A DNA stretch of 64,000 bases from Microbacterium capsulatum (GCF_030865425.1 NZ_JAVFCB010000002.1:434001-498000); one strand, 5' to 3'. Shown: positions 15,670 to 26,850, counted from the stretch's first letter. The notes: generated from the sequence alone by a model not told the origin. Numbers and translations: made by a program.

Positions 15670-15993
15670 CCACCGATCCTCGTCTCCCGGATGGCGCCGC
15701 CGGCCGCGGTCGCCGTACCCGGTGCAGAACCGGTCGGTGCTCGCGTCGGTGCAGGGCGAACGCGGGACCCGCTCGCGCATCGAAGACCCCGCGTGACCGG
15801 GCACGGGACCGGACCCCGGTGCTGATATGCTTATCGGGCATCCCGCGTGTTCGGGATGACTACGCGTGCCCACAGCGTTCATCGTGGCGAACACTCCACA
15901 GGTCCTTCGGAAGAGGGCGGAGCGTGCGCCGGGTACCAGGATCGCCGGTCGCCCGATCGGCAGAACAACCTCAACCCAACAAGGAGTACGACC

Positions 15994-16806
15994 ATGGCCG
16001 TCGTCACCATCCGCCAGCTGCTCGACAGCGGCGTTCACTTCGGACACCAGACCCGCCGGTGGAACCCGAAGGTGAAGCGCTTCATCCTCACCGAGCGCAG
16101 CGGTATCCACATCATCGACCTGCAGCAGTCGCTCGGCTACATCGACAAGGCCTACGACTTCGTCAAGGAGACCGTCGCCCGCGGCGGCACGATCCTCTTC
16201 GTCGGCACCAAGAAGCAGGCGCAGGAGATCCTCGCCGAGCAGGCCACCCGCGTCGGCCAGCCCTACGTCAACCAGCGCTGGCTCGGCGGCCTCCTCACCA
16301 ACTTCTCCACCATCGCGAAGCGTCTCGCCCGCATGAAGGAGCTCGAGGAGCTCGACTACGAGAACCCGGCCGCCTCCGGCTTCACCAAGAAGGAGCTGCT
16401 GCTCAAGAAGCGCGAGCTGGACAAGCTGCACAAGTCGCTCGGCGGCATCCGCAACCTCACCAAGACCCCGTCGGCCCTGTGGGTCGTCGACGCCAAGCGC
16501 GAGCACCTCGCCATCGACGAGGCCAAGAAGCTCGGCATCCCGGTGATCGGCATCCTCGACACCAACGCGGACCCGGACGACTTCCAGTACCCGATCCCCG
16601 GCAACGACGACGCGATCCGCTCCGTCTCGCTGCTGACCCGCATCATCGCCGACGCCGCCGCCGAGGGCCTGCAGCAGAAGCACAACCCGGACGCGGGCGA
16701 CGCGGAGCCGCTCGCCGAGTGGGAGCAGGAGCTGCTCGAGACCGGCGCGACCGCTGAGGCTGCCGCCGAGGTCGTCGAGGCTCCGGCCACCGCCGACGCC
16801 GAGTAA
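15994..16806 (+). CDS. rpsB: 30S ribosomal protein S2
   Basis: 270 aa. Typical opening [25 protein letters not shown], then [27 protein letters not shown] and [12 protein letters not shown]. The start is set by an AAGGAG site at 15981-15986; an upstream extension in the same frame is not part of the protein. The C-terminal acidic/Ala tail is usual in actinobacteria. First gene of an rpsB-tsf translation unit. Confidence 0.98.
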   Translation: MAVVTIRQLLDSGVHFGHQTRRWNPKVKRFILTERSGIHIIDLQQSLGYIDKAYDFVKETVARGGTILFVGTKKQAQEILAEQATRVGQPYVNQRWLGGLLTNFSTIAKRLARMKELEELDYENPAASGFTKKELLLKKRELDKLHKSLGGIRNLTKTPSALWVVDAKREHLAIDEAKKLGIPVIGILDTNADPDDFQYPIPGNDDAIRSVSLLTRIIADAAAEGLQQKHNPDAGDAEPLAEWEQELLETGATAEAAAEVVEAPATADAE

Positions 16807-16852
16807 TTCCGCAATCACCACGCACACACACGAAGCAAGGAGCCAGCACAAC

Positions 16853-17680
16853 ATGGCCAACTTCACCATCGCCGACATCAAGGCGCTGCGTGAGCAGCTC
16901 GGCACGGGAATGGTCGACACCAAGAAGGCGCTCGAGGAGGCCGGCGGCGACGTCGAGAAGGCCACCGAGATCCTGCGTCTGAAGGGCGCCAAGGGCAACG
17001 CCAAGCGCGCCGACCGCTCCACCAGCGAGGGCCTCGTCGTCGCTCGTGAGCACGACGGTGGCGTCACCCTGATCGAGCTCGTCTGCGAGACCGACTTCGT
17101 CGCCAAGAACGAGCGCTTCATCGCCCTCGCCGAGAAGGTCGCGGACGCCGCGGCCGCCGTCTCGGCCGACGACGTCGCCGCCGTGCTGGCCGCCCCCGCG
17201 GGCGACCAGACCGTCGAGCAGCTGATCTCGGACGAGGCCGCCATCATCGGCGAGAAGGTCGAGCTGCGTCGCGTGGCCACGATCTCCGGCGAGCGGACCG
17301 AGGTCTACCTCCACCGCACCAGCAAGGACCTGCCGCCGCAGATCGGCGTCGTCGTCGCCTACACGGGTGACGACGCGGACACCGCGCGCAGCATCGCCCA
17401 GCACATCTCGTTCGCGAACCCGTCCTACCTCACCCGTGAGGACGTCCCGACGGCCGACGTCGAGAAGGAGCGCGAGATCGTCACCGAGATCTCCCGCAAC
17501 GAGGGCAAGCCGGAGGCCGCCCTGCCGAAGATCGTCGAGGGCCGCGTGTCCGCGTTCTTCAAGCAGGTCGCGCTTCTCGAGCAGGACTACGCCAAGGACA
17601 ACAAGCTGTCCGTGGGCCAGGTCGCGAAGGACGCCGGCATCACGGTGACCGGCTTCGCGCGCTTCAAGGTCGGCGCGTAA
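16853..17680 (+). CDS. tsf: Elongation factor Ts
   Basis: 275 aa guanine-nucleotide exchange factor for EF-Tu. Starts MANFTIADIKALREQLGTGMVDTKKALEEAGG with the UBA-like domain and the dimerisation/core repeats (VCETDFVAKNERF, HISFANPSYLTREDV). AAGGAG lies just upstream. Cotranscribed with rpsB (46-bp gap), ended by a strong terminator at 17688. Confidence 0.98.
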   Translation: MANFTIADIKALREQLGTGMVDTKKALEEAGGDVEKATEILRLKGAKGNAKRADRSTSEGLVVAREHDGGVTLIELVCETDFVAKNERFIALAEKVADAAAAVSADDVAAVLAAPAGDQTVEQLISDEAAIIGEKVELRRVATISGERTEVYLHRTSKDLPPQIGVVVAYTGDDADTARSIAQHISFANPSYLTREDVPTADVEKEREIVTEISRNEGKPEAALPKIVEGRVSAFFKQVALLEQDYAKDNKLSVGQVAKDAGITVTGFARFKVGA

Positions 17681-17687
17681 CAGCATC

Positions 17688-17724
17688 GAAGGGGTTCGGA
17701 TCCGCCAGGATCCGGACCCCTTCG
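17688..17724. terminator. Terminator after rpsB-tsf
   Basis: Arms cgaaggggttcggatcc and ggatccggaccccttcg pair almost perfectly around a 4-5 nt loop, eight bases after the tsf stop. A strong intrinsic terminator separating tsf from pyrH. Confidence 0.8.
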
Positions 17725-17771
17725 TCATGCCCCGGGAGCTCCCGTGCGAGTGCACGGCGCATCGCCCGGAG

Positions 17772-17823
17772 TCTTCCGTGCTGCGCACGGTGCATCGCTC
17801 ATATTCTTCCGTGCTGCGCACGG
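17772..17823. repeat. Duplicated 19-bp palindromic element upstream of pyrH
   Basis: tcttccgtgctgcgcacgg occurs at 17772-17790 and 17805-17823, 33 bp (three helical turns) apart. Each copy contains the palindrome ccgtgctgcgcacgg. The pair lies 31-83 bp before the pyrH start and may be an operator or a duplicated hairpin; no matching regulator is in the window. Confidence 0.6.
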
Positions 17824-17854
17824 TAGTTTGTTCACGGATGAGAGGAACCACCCC

Positions 17855-18574
17855 ATGACCGAACGACAGAGCAAGCGGCGTCGCGTCGTCCTCAAGCTCT
17901 CCGGCGAGGCGTTCGGCGGCGGCCAGCTGGGGGTCAACCCCGACGTCGTCAGCCAGATCGCGCGCGAGATCGCCGCGGCCACGGATCGGGTCGAGATCGC
18001 CGTCGTCGTCGGCGGCGGAAACTTCTTCCGCGGCGCCGAGCTCAGCCAGCGCGGCATGGACCGCGGCCGCGCCGACTACATGGGCATGCTCGGCACCGTC
18101 ATGAACGCGCTCGCGCTGCAGGACTTCCTGGAGCAGGCCGGCGCCGAGCCGCGCGTGCAGTCCGCGATCGCGATGACCCAGGTCGCCGAGCCGTACCTGC
18201 CGCTGCGTGCCGAGCGGCACATGGAGAAGAGCCGGGTCGTCATCTTCGGCGCCGGCGCCGGCTTGCCGTACTTCTCCACCGACACGGTGGCCGCCCAGCG
18301 CGCGCTGGAGATCGGCGCGGACGAGGTGCTCGTCGCCAAGAACGGCGTCGACGCGATCTACACCGCCGACCCGCACAAGGATGCGACCGCGGAGCGGATC
18401 GAGCAGGTCACCTTCCAGGACGCGCTGGTGCGAGGGCTGAAGGTCGTCGACTCCACCGCGTTCAGCCTGTGCATGGACAACGGCATGGACATGCGCGTGT
18501 TCGGCATGGAGCCCGCCGGCAACATCACGAAGGCGCTGCTCGGGGAGCCCATCGGCACCCGCGTCACCGCCTGA
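17855..18574 (+). CDS. pyrH: UMP kinase
   Basis: 239 aa. Phosphorylates UMP in pyrimidine nucleotide synthesis; hexameric cytosolic enzyme. Motifs: [44 protein letters not shown] and the substrate region [17 protein letters not shown]. The start [10 protein letters not shown] follows GAGAGGAACC; an upstream extension from 17744 in the same frame crosses the duplicated operator and is rejected. Confidence 0.97.
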   Translation: MTERQSKRRRVVLKLSGEAFGGGQLGVNPDVVSQIAREIAAATDRVEIAVVVGGGNFFRGAELSQRGMDRGRADYMGMLGTVMNALALQDFLEQAGAEPRVQSAIAMTQVAEPYLPLRAERHMEKSRVVIFGAGAGLPYFSTDTVAAQRALEIGADEVLVAKNGVDAIYTADPHKDATAERIEQVTFQDALVRGLKVVDSTAFSLCMDNGMDMRVFGMEPAGNITKALLGEPIGTRVTA

Positions 18575-18670
18575 ACGCCCGCGATCCCCGGTCCGGTGCA
18601 CCGCCCGGACCGGGGATCGCAGCGCCTCCCCGATAGACTGAGACGAATCCCACTGACGATAGGAGCCACC

Positions 18671-19225
18671 GTGATCGCGGATGTCCTCACCGACACCACC
18701 TCCCGCATGCAGCGCGCCGTCGAGGCCGCCAAGGAGGACTTCAGCACGGTGCGCACCGGTCGCGCCAACCCGCAGATGTTCCAGAAGATCCTGGTCGACT
18801 ACTACGGCACACCGACCCCGCTCGCGCAGCTCGCCTCGCTGGCCAACCCGGAGGCGCGCACCCTGCTCGTCACCCCCTACGACAAGACCGCGCTGAAGGC
18901 GATCGAGGCCGCGATCCGCGACATGCCGAACCTCGGGGCGAACCCGTCCAACGACGGCAACATCATCCGCGTCACGATGCCGGAGCTCACCGCGGACCGC
19001 CGCAAGGAGTACGTGAAGCTGGTCAAGTCCAAGGGCGAGGACGCGAAGGTCCACGTCCGCGGCATCCGCCGCAAGGCGAAGGACGAGCTCGACGCGCTCA
19101 AGAGCGACCTCGGCGAGGACGAGATCGCCCGCGGCGAGAAGGAGCTCGACGCCCTCACGCGCCAGCACGTCGACCTCATCGACGACGCCGTGAAGCGCAA
19201 AGAGGCCGAGCTCCTCGAGGTCTGA
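18671..19225 (+). CDS. frr: Ribosome recycling factor
   Basis: 184 aa. Splits post-termination ribosomes with EF-G. Conserved [28 protein letters not shown] and the C-terminal [11 protein letters not shown]. The GTG start at 18671 follows a TAGGAG site at 18660-18665. Downstream of pyrH as in most bacteria. Confidence 0.97.
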   Translation: MIADVLTDTTSRMQRAVEAAKEDFSTVRTGRANPQMFQKILVDYYGTPTPLAQLASLANPEARTLLVTPYDKTALKAIEAAIRDMPNLGANPSNDGNIIRVTMPELTADRRKEYVKLVKSKGEDAKVHVRGIRRKAKDELDALKSDLGEDEIARGEKELDALTRQHVDLIDDAVKRKEAELLEV

Positions 19226-19233
19226 GGTTCCCC

Positions 19234-20321
<1,088 letters not shown>

Positions 20322-20325
<4 letters not shown>

Positions 20326-20894
20326 CCTCTGCAGACCGGACCCGCGAAGACGCGGCGCCGAGCTTCCCGATCGCCCGGCGGCGTGCGAAGGGGTACCAGC
20401 GCGCCGCGGTGGACGCCTTCCTGAACAGTGCGCGCGGCGCCTTCGAGGAGGGCGCCAGGGGCATCGGCGCCGCGGACATCCGATCCGCGTCGTTCCCGCT
20501 GGTGCGGGGCGGCTACGAGATCGCGGCGGTCGACGCCGCGCTCGCCCGCGTCGAAGAGGCCTTCGCGCAGCGCGAGCGGGCGAGCGCCGTCGCGGCACGG
20601 GGCGCGTCGGCCTGGGTCGGCAGGGCGCGCACCGACGCGCAGCTGATCCTCGATCACCTGAGCCGTCCGCGCGGGCACAGGTTCGCGCGCACCGGCCTGC
20701 TCACGTTCGGCTACCGGATCGACGAGGTGGATCACGTCGCCTCCCGGATCGTGCGCTTCCTGCGCGACGGCGACGCGCTGAGCGTCGACCAGGTGCGTCA
20801 GACCGCGTTCCGGATGCAGCGCCGCGGCTACCGCGAGGAGCAGGTCGACGCGCTGCTGGACGCGACGATCGAGGTGCTGCTCGCCATCCGGTGA
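20322..20894 (+). CDS. DivIVA-domain-like protein
   Basis: 190 aa, coupled to cdsA (ATGA at 20322-20325). Contains three repeats of the short DivIVA-type motif: FPIARRRAKGYQRAAVDAFL, FPLVRGGYEIAAVDAALARV and FRMQRRGYREEQVDALLDA. In full-length DivIVA this motif binds curved membrane and is followed by a coiled coil; here only the motif is repeated. A role in polar or septal organisation is likely but unproven. Confidence 0.7.
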
Positions 20895-20943
20895 GCGTTT
20901 CTCATGGTCATTTCAGGTTCGTCTGGCTAAACTCAGAGCCATT

Positions 20944-21624
20944 GTGACTCCCGATAACGATTTGATTTCGGCGCGCACCCGAGGCGCCGCTCAAAAGGAA
21001 TCAGCAGCCGGTACCCGTCGCGCGACGTCGCGGCACCCCCGGCGTCGCGCCGCTTCGGCGGTCCTCGCGGGCCTCGCGGTCGTCGGATTCTCCGTCGCGA
21101 TCGTGGCTCCGGCCGGTTACGCGATGACGCGTCCGGTCGCCGCGGCCGCACCGGCGAACACGGCCTACTCGCTCGCCGCCCGCGACGCGCAGAACATCAC
21201 CGTCTCGGTGCAGGGCGTCACGCCGCAGGCCCAGGCGCGCGACGTGTTCGAGGTCTACGTCAAGCCGAAGCCGGTCCCGCCGCCCGTGGTGGCGTCGTCC
21301 GACAGCTCGTCCGGCGGGTCCTCCGGGCCGCTGTTCTACACCGGCGGCGGCGCTCCGGCGCAGTGGATGGCCGCGGCCGGCATCGCCCCCGGTGACTGGG
21401 GCTACGTCGACTACATCGTCAGCCGCGAGAGCGGCTGGAACCCGAACGCGACCAACCGCAGTTCCGGCGCGTGCGGCCTGGTCCAGGCGCTGCCCTGCTC
21501 CAAGGTCCCCGGCAACGGCTACGACCCCGTCGACAACCTGCGCTGGGGCACCGGCTACGCCGTCGGCCGCTATGGCAGCTGGGCCGGCGCGCAGGCGTTC
21601 TGGGCCTCGCACAACTGGTGGTGA
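20944..21624 (+). CDS. Secreted lytic-transglycosylase-like protein
   Basis: 226 aa. Twin basic clusters (RHPRRRAASAVLAGLAVVGFS) precede a signal peptide or anchor, then a low-complexity linker (VKPKPVPPPVVASSDSSSGG) and an SLT/Rpf-like domain with the catalytic glutamate in YIVSRESGWNPNATN and ACGLVQALPCSK. Cuts peptidoglycan glycan strands; probably in growth or resuscitation. Starts at GTG 20944. Confidence 0.85.
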   Translation: MTPDNDLISARTRGAAQKESAAGTRRATSRHPRRRAASAVLAGLAVVGFSVAIVAPAGYAMTRPVAAAAPANTAYSLAARDAQNITVSVQGVTPQAQARDVFEVYVKPKPVPPPVVASSDSSSGGSSGPLFYTGGGAPAQWMAAAGIAPGDWGYVDYIVSRESGWNPNATNRSSGACGLVQALPCSKVPGNGYDPVDNLRWGTGYAVGRYGSWAGAQAFWASHNWW

Positions 21625-21637
21625 GTCGCACCCCCTC

Positions 21638-21922
21638 ATGCCACGCTCGCACCGCCGACGTCCGGAGCGCCCCCGCGAGGACTCCCTGGACCGCCTGATC
21701 GCGGGGTGGAAGCGCACCGAGATGCGCGGCGGAGTGGAGTGGTACGTGCAGCCGCTGACGGCAGCCCAGGCGCAGAAGGAGTACACCTGCCCGGGCTGCT
21801 CCGGCCTCGTCCTGCCGGGCACGGCGCACCTGGTCGTCTGGCGCGCGGACGGCGTGCTCGGTGACGCCGCGGATCTCGCCGGGCGCCGGCACTGGCACAA
21901 CGGCTGCTGGAAGAGGAACTGA
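21638..21922 (+). CDS. Small conserved zinc-binding-like protein, 94 aa
   Basis: Basic start (MPRSHRRRPERPRED), then a domain with CPGC (about residue 51) and a distal HWHNGCWKRN, a possible Cys3-His zinc site. Homologues in actinobacteria are often labelled ATP/GTP-binding, but no nucleotide-binding motif is visible here. Two bases separate it from the following hydrolase gene. Confidence 0.75.
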   Translation: MPRSHRRRPERPREDSLDRLIAGWKRTEMRGGVEWYVQPLTAAQAQKEYTCPGCSGLVLPGTAHLVVWRADGVLGDAADLAGRRHWHNGCWKRN

Positions 21923-21923
21923 C

Positions 21924-22637
21924 ATGGAGATCCGCGGACCCCGTGAACTGCCCGCACGACGCGAGGACGTCGAGCTGCGCACCGAGGACGGGCTGCGCCT
22001 GGTCGGCGAGCTCGCCCTGCCCGAGTCGCGCCCGCCTGTCGCGACCGTCGTCACGCTGCATCCGCTGCCCACGCACGGCGGCTTCATGGACTCGCACATC
22101 CTGCGAAAGGCCGCGTGCCGCCTTCCGGCCCTCGCCGACCTCGCCGTGCTCCGCTTCAACACCCGCGGCACGGCCTCGCCCCGCGGCAGGAGCGACGGAT
22201 CCTTCGACGGCGGCGCGGCGGAGCGGCACGACGTCGCCGCGGCGATGGACCTCGTCCGCGAACGCGGCCTGCCGCGCCCGTGGCTCGTCGGCTGGTCCTT
22301 CGGCACCGAGCTCGCGCTGAAGTACGGGCGCGAGCACGACATCGAGGGCGTGATCCTGCTCTCGCCGCCGCTGCACCGCGCGACGGACGAGGAGGTCGCG
22401 GCGTGGGCCCAGGACCACCGCCGGGTGGTCGTGCTCGTGCCGGAGCTCGACGACTACCTGCGCCCCGCGGAGGCGGCGGAGCGCTTCGCCGCGATCCCTG
22501 ACGCGCAGGTCATCGCCGTCGACGGGGGCAGGCACCTGTGGGTGGGGGAGAGCCAGACCCGCCGCGTGATGGACGAGATCGTCGCCGCCGTGAACCCGGC
22601 CGCCCTTCCACTGCCGCGGGAGTGGCCCCCGGCCTGA
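21924..22637 (+). CDS. Alpha/beta hydrolase
   Basis: 237 aa cytosolic protein with the nucleophile elbow GWSFG, an oxyanion region HPLPTHGG and a terminal histidine in DGGRHLWVG. Resembles the small dienelactone-hydrolase/AB-hydrolase group (RFNTRGTASPRGRSDGSFD). Substrate unknown. Follows GAGGAACTGAC directly after the previous gene, so the two are probably cotranscribed. Confidence 0.85.
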   Translation: MEIRGPRELPARREDVELRTEDGLRLVGELALPESRPPVATVVTLHPLPTHGGFMDSHILRKAACRLPALADLAVLRFNTRGTASPRGRSDGSFDGGAAERHDVAAAMDLVRERGLPRPWLVGWSFGTELALKYGREHDIEGVILLSPPLHRATDEEVAAWAQDHRRVVVLVPELDDYLRPAEAAERFAAIPDAQVIAVDGGRHLWVGESQTRRVMDEIVAAVNPAALPLPREWPPA

Positions 22638-22649
22638 GGAAGGACCGCG

Positions 22650-22733
22650 GGTTTCGTCTCGCTGCGCTCGCTCAACCTTGCCGCGAAGCCGCATCAACGC
22701 CGCTTCGCGGCATTGCTCCGGCTCGTGTCAACG
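22650..22733. repeat. Dispersed palindromic repeat, copy 1
   Basis: A structured intergenic block between convergent genes. It includes gccgcgaagc/gcttcgcggc and the stretch gcatcaacgccgct(t)cgcggcattg. A diverged copy lies inverted at 60030-60116. Probably a REP-like element that doubles as a terminator. Confidence 0.55.
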
Positions 22734-23789
22734 CTCGTTCATGCGCGGGATCAGCACCTGCCGGTAGATGATCAGCACGCTCGCGGCGACCGGGATCGCG
22801 ATCAGCGCGCCCAGCAGCCCCAGCAGCGCTCCGCCGGCGAGGGCCGCGATGACGACCACGCCGCCGGGCACCGACACCGCGCGATTCATCACGCGCGGGG
22901 AGATGATGTACGCCTCGACCTGCATGTAGACGAGGTAGTAGATCCCGGCGATCAGCGCGGTCAGCGGGGACCCGAGCCCGGGGACGAGGCAGAGCAGCAC
23001 GATGATCGTCGAGCCGGTCAGCGTGCCGACCAGGGGGATCAGCGAGAAGAAGAACGCGATGACGGCGAGCACGATCGGGAACGGCGCCCGGATGATCGAC
23101 AGCAGGATGAGGCTCAGCACCCCGTTGATGACGCCCAGGGAGACCTGCCCCATCACGTAATAGCCCACGGAGGCGGTGATCTGCTCGGCGAGGTCGATGA
23201 ACCGGTCCCGGCGGGACGCGGGGACCATCTGGTAGACGGCGCCCTTGAAGGACGGGATCGCGGCCGTGAAGTAGATCGTCAGGATCAGCACGATGAAGGC
23301 GCCCGCGATCCCCGCGAACAGCGCCCCGCCGATGACGAGCACGCCCTGCCCGATCGAGCTGCTGATGTCGCCGAGGTTCTTGTTCAGCCAGTCGCTGACG
23401 TAGCCGAACACCTTGTCGATCTCGATGTTGGGGAACAGCTGGGTGATCCAGTGCTTGAAGTCCTCGATGGCCTTGCCGCTGTTGATGATCGTGGTGACCT
23501 GCTGGATCAGCTGGGAGATCTGGCTGACCAGCGTCGGGATCACCATCAGCACGATCCCGGCGAACACGCCGAGCACCACGAGGATCGTCACGAGGACCGC
23601 CGCCCAGCGGGGCAGGCGCCGCCGGGTGAGCCAGCTCACCATCGGGTCGAGGCCGAGGCTGAGGAACAGTGCGGTCCCGACGTACAGCAGGATCGTGGAC
23701 AGCGACTGCACGGCCTGGATGAGCAGGATCCCCAGTCCCACGCCGAGCGTCGCCACGAGGGCGGTGCGGAACGGGTTGTGCAGCTTCAT
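22728..23789 (-). CDS. AI-2E family transporter (membrane)
   Basis: 353 aa with eight hydrophobic segments in the pattern of the YdiK/PerM/TqsA family. A long soluble loop after the third helix carries the conserved LVSQISQLIQQVTTIINSG. Family members export small molecules or act as Na/H antiporters; the substrate cannot be deduced. The start MKLHNPFRT at 23789 is preferred to an upstream ATG because it begins at the first helix. Convergent with the hydrolase gene. Confidence 0.85.
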   Translation of the reverse strand: MKLHNPFRTALVATLGVGLGILLIQAVQSLSTILLYVGTALFLSLGLDPMVSWLTRRRLPRWAAVLVTILVVLGVFAGIVLMVIPTLVSQISQLIQQVTTIINSGKAIEDFKHWITQLFPNIEIDKVFGYVSDWLNKNLGDISSSIGQGVLVIGGALFAGIAGAFIVLILTIYFTAAIPSFKGAVYQMVPASRRDRFIDLAEQITASVGYYVMGQVSLGVINGVLSLILLSIIRAPFPIVLAVIAFFFSLIPLVGTLTGSTIIVLLCLVPGLGSPLTALIAGIYYLVYMQVEAYIISPRVMNRAVSVPGGVVVIAALAGGALLGLLGALIAIPVAASVLIIYRQVLIPRMNER

Positions 23790-23955
23790 GACGGAATCAG
23801 CGTAGCCGGACGAGGCGGCGGGGCAGCTGTGCACCGCCGCTGTCGCCGGGTTGGCACCGTGTGCCCTCGTGGCGGACTTTCAGCGACCTTCGCTAGTCTG
23901 AAACGTCGAGCGGAGATCCCGGGCGTCGGCCCGTGGATCGCGGAGGAGACATTTC

Positions 23956-25821
23956 GTGCGATTCGTATGGGCCGTCCTGGCCTTCGTGCTGGCGGCCGTC
24001 CTGATCGGGACAGGCATCGCGCAGCGAACCATCTTCCTCGGCCCGAAGGACGTCACCGCCGCGCTGAGCGTGAAGGCGCCGCAGCACTACACGATGATCG
24101 ACGGCGCCGTGCTCCGCGTGCATCCCGGCGAGCAGACCCTGGTCGCGCACGGCGACGGCCAGATCGTGATCGCCCAGGCCCGCACCGCCGACCTCGAGGC
24201 CTGGCTCTCCGACAGCAGCTACAACCGGATCTCGCTCGCGAAGGACAAGACGCCGCAGGCGAAGGTCGTCCAGCCGAAGACCACGAGCGGCGACGCCGCG
24301 AAGACGCCGGACCGCAACCCGGCCGGCTCCGACCTGTGGCTGGACAGCGTCACCGACAAGAACGCCGCGATCGACCGCATGCAGATCCCGGACGGGGTGA
24401 GCGTGCTGGTGGCCTCGGACGGCAAGTCCGACGCGCCTCAGGACATCGCGGTGTCCTGGCCGCTCGACACGGCGACCCCGTGGGCGGGTCCGCTGATGGT
24501 CGCCGGTGGTGCGTTCATGCTCCTCGGCATCGTCCTGTACATCCTCGCGATCCGGCACTCCCGCCGAGGTCGCGGACCGCGCCGCAAGGCGCCGCCGCCC
24601 CTGCCCGTGACAGAGCCGATCGACGTCGTCGGCCGCCGCGCCGTCGAGGAGGAGGCGTCCTCGCCCGCTCCGGAGCCGGTCGAGACGCCGGACGGATCCG
24701 GGCAGAACCCCGCCGCGGCGGAGCGCCGTGCGGCCGAGCGGCGTGCGTCCGCGCCGCGGCGACGTCGCGCCCTGCTCCTCGTGCCCGCGGTCGGCGTGGC
24801 CGCCGCACTGCTGAGCGGGTGCACGCCCGACATCTGGCCGCATCCCGCGGTGTCGCCCACTCCCAAGCCGACGACCACGCAGGCCGCCGAGGTGGGACAG
24901 CAGGCGCCCGCCGTCACCGACGCGCAGGCGGCGCGGATCCTCGGGAGCATCTCCGCGACCCTCGCCGACGCCGACAAGAAGCTCGACACGAACCTCGCCG
25001 GAACCCGCCTGGACGGCCCCGCACTCGACGCCCGCAAGACCGCCTACGCGGTCCGCGGGAGCGTCGGCGACTTCGCCCTGCCGGCGTCGATCCCGGCCGA
25101 CAAGATCAAGATCCTCGTGCCGCAGGCGTACGACTCCTGGCCGCGCACGGTCCTGATGCTGGTGGATCATGGCGCCGATCAGAAGGTCGCGCCCCTGATC
25201 CTGACCATGACCCAGAAGGACCCGTGGTCGGAGTACAAGATCGGCTACGTCGCCGAGATGCAGGCGTCCGCGAAGCTGCCGGACATGGCCCCGGCCTGGC
25301 TCGGCGCGAAGCTCACCCCGCCGGACTCGCCGTTCCTCGTCGCCGAGCCGAAGAAGCTCGGGGCTGACTTCGCCGATGTCATCGACAACGGCGACAAGAG
25401 CAGCTCGTACAAGTTGTTCGACAAGACCGCGCTCGACTTCGTCAAGGCTGTCCAGGACAGCCGGGCGAGCGTGCAGAAGGCTCTGAAGGACGCCAACGCC
25501 GACTCGACGTCGTCGCTCTCGTTCGCCGCGTCCGCCGGGACCGCGGTTCCCGTGGCGATGTCCAGCATCGACAGCGGTGCCATCGTCTCCGTGACGGTGC
25601 AGGACTCGCAGACGATCAAGCCGACATCCGCCGACGCCGTCATCAAGCTCGACAAGAACCCGTCCGCGAAGGCACTGACCGGGGTGGACTCCTCGGCCAA
25701 GGGCTTCGTGTCGGTGTACGGCGTTCAGCTGTTCTTCTCCGTGCCGGCGCAGGGGTCGAACGCCAAGATCACGCTGCTGGCCGCGTCACAGCAGCTGCTG
25801 AGTGTTACGGAGATCAAGTGA
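23956..25821 (+). CDS. Large membrane-anchored protein of unknown function, 621 aa
   Basis: N-terminal membrane segment (FVWAVLAFVLAAVLIGTGIA), an extracytoplasmic domain of about 150 residues, a second membrane helix (MVAGGAFMLLGIVLYILAI), a basic/Ala linker, a third hydrophobic stretch ending in a lipobox-like LLSGC, then a 300-residue soluble domain. The internal lipobox looks as if a membrane protein was fused to a lipoprotein. Not assigned to a family. Coupled by GTGA to the thioredoxin-like gene. Confidence 0.7.
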   Translation: MRFVWAVLAFVLAAVLIGTGIAQRTIFLGPKDVTAALSVKAPQHYTMIDGAVLRVHPGEQTLVAHGDGQIVIAQARTADLEAWLSDSSYNRISLAKDKTPQAKVVQPKTTSGDAAKTPDRNPAGSDLWLDSVTDKNAAIDRMQIPDGVSVLVASDGKSDAPQDIAVSWPLDTATPWAGPLMVAGGAFMLLGIVLYILAIRHSRRGRGPRRKAPPPLPVTEPIDVVGRRAVEEEASSPAPEPVETPDGSGQNPAAAERRAAERRASAPRRRRALLLVPAVGVAAALLSGCTPDIWPHPAVSPTPKPTTTQAAEVGQQAPAVTDAQAARILGSISATLADADKKLDTNLAGTRLDGPALDARKTAYAVRGSVGDFALPASIPADKIKILVPQAYDSWPRTVLMLVDHGADQKVAPLILTMTQKDPWSEYKIGYVAEMQASAKLPDMAPAWLGAKLTPPDSPFLVAEPKKLGADFADVIDNGDKSSSYKLFDKTALDFVKAVQDSRASVQKALKDANADSTSSLSFAASAGTAVPVAMSSIDSGAIVSVTVQDSQTIKPTSADAVIKLDKNPSAKALTGVDSSAKGFVSVYGVQLFFSVPAQGSNAKITLLAASQQLLSVTEIK

Positions 25822-26744
25822 CCGAGATGTCCGCCGCGGCCCTGCGGGGCGCCGTCGACCTGTCCTCGCTGCGCAACCGCCCTGCGGCGCCCGCCGCCGA
25901 CGCCCCCGCGCCGGACGGACGGGCGACCCCGCTCATCGTCGACGTCACCGATGCGACGTTCGGGCAGGTGCTCGAGCTGTCCCGCAGCGTCCCCGTCGTC
26001 GTCGACCTGTGGGCCGAGTGGTGCGGCCCGTGCAAGCAGCTCAGCCCGATCCTGGAGAAGGTCGTCACCGAGCTCGCCGGGCGCGTGGTGCTCGCGAAGG
26101 TCGATGTGGACGCCAACCCGCAGCTCTCCCAGGGCTTCCGTGCGCAGTCGATCCCGATGGTCGTGGCGCTCATCGCCGGCCAGCCCGTGCCGATGTTCAC
26201 GGGCGCCGTGCCCGAGGAGCAGGTCCGCGAGGTGTTCGCGCAGCTGCTCGAGGTGGCCGCGCAGAACGGCGTGACCGGGACCATCCCGGTCGACGGGGCC
26301 GAGGAGCCGGCCGAGCCGGTGGAGAAACCCCTCCCTCCGCTGCACCAGGCCGCGTTCGACGCGATCGAGGCCGGCGACTACGCCGCCGCAATCAGCGCCT
26401 ACGAGAAGGCCCTGGCGGAGAACCCGCGGGACGAGGACGCCCGGGCGGGCCTCGGCCAGGTGCGGCTCCTGCACCGCACGCAGGACCTCGACCTGAACGC
26501 GGCCCGCGCCGCGGCCGCCGCCGCGCCGACCGACGTCGACGCGCAGTTCGCGGTCGCCGACCTCGACGTCGCCGGAGGACACGTGGCCGACGCGTTCGAG
26601 CGCCTGCTCGACCTGTTCTCGGCCGTGGACGCCGACGCCAAGGGCCGGGTGCGCGAGCGGCTGGTCGAGCTTTTCGGGCTCGTCGGAGACGCCGATCCGC
26701 GCGTCGTGACGGCCCGCAAGCGCCTGGCCGCACTGCTGTTCTGA
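25818..26744 (+). CDS. Thioredoxin-fold protein with TPR domain (CnoX/YbbN-like)
   Basis: 308 aa. Thioredoxin domain with an intact active site WAEWCGPCKQL (about residue 70), followed by a C-terminal TPR region (AGDYAAAISAYEKALAENPRDEDARAGL). This matches the CnoX co-chaperone architecture, which protects proteins during oxidative stress. No signal peptide. GTG start at 25818 overlaps the previous stop; an ATG at 25827 is possible. Confidence 0.88.
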   Translation: MTEMSAAALRGAVDLSSLRNRPAAPAADAPAPDGRATPLIVDVTDATFGQVLELSRSVPVVVDLWAEWCGPCKQLSPILEKVVTELAGRVVLAKVDVDANPQLSQGFRAQSIPMVVALIAGQPVPMFTGAVPEEQVREVFAQLLEVAAQNGVTGTIPVDGAEEPAEPVEKPLPPLHQAAFDAIEAGDYAAAISAYEKALAENPRDEDARAGLGQVRLLHRTQDLDLNAARAAAAAAPTDVDAQFAVADLDVAGGHVADAFERLLDLFSAVDADAKGRVRERLVELFGLVGDADPRVVTARKRLAALLF

Positions 26745-26850
26745 GGCGGCACGGATCCCACGGGACCCCGCGTTCTGCGTGCAGGACGCGGGGTCTCGCC
26801 GTTCCCGCCGCGTCCGCGAATCGGCGACGAGCGGAATAGCGTCCGGATCC

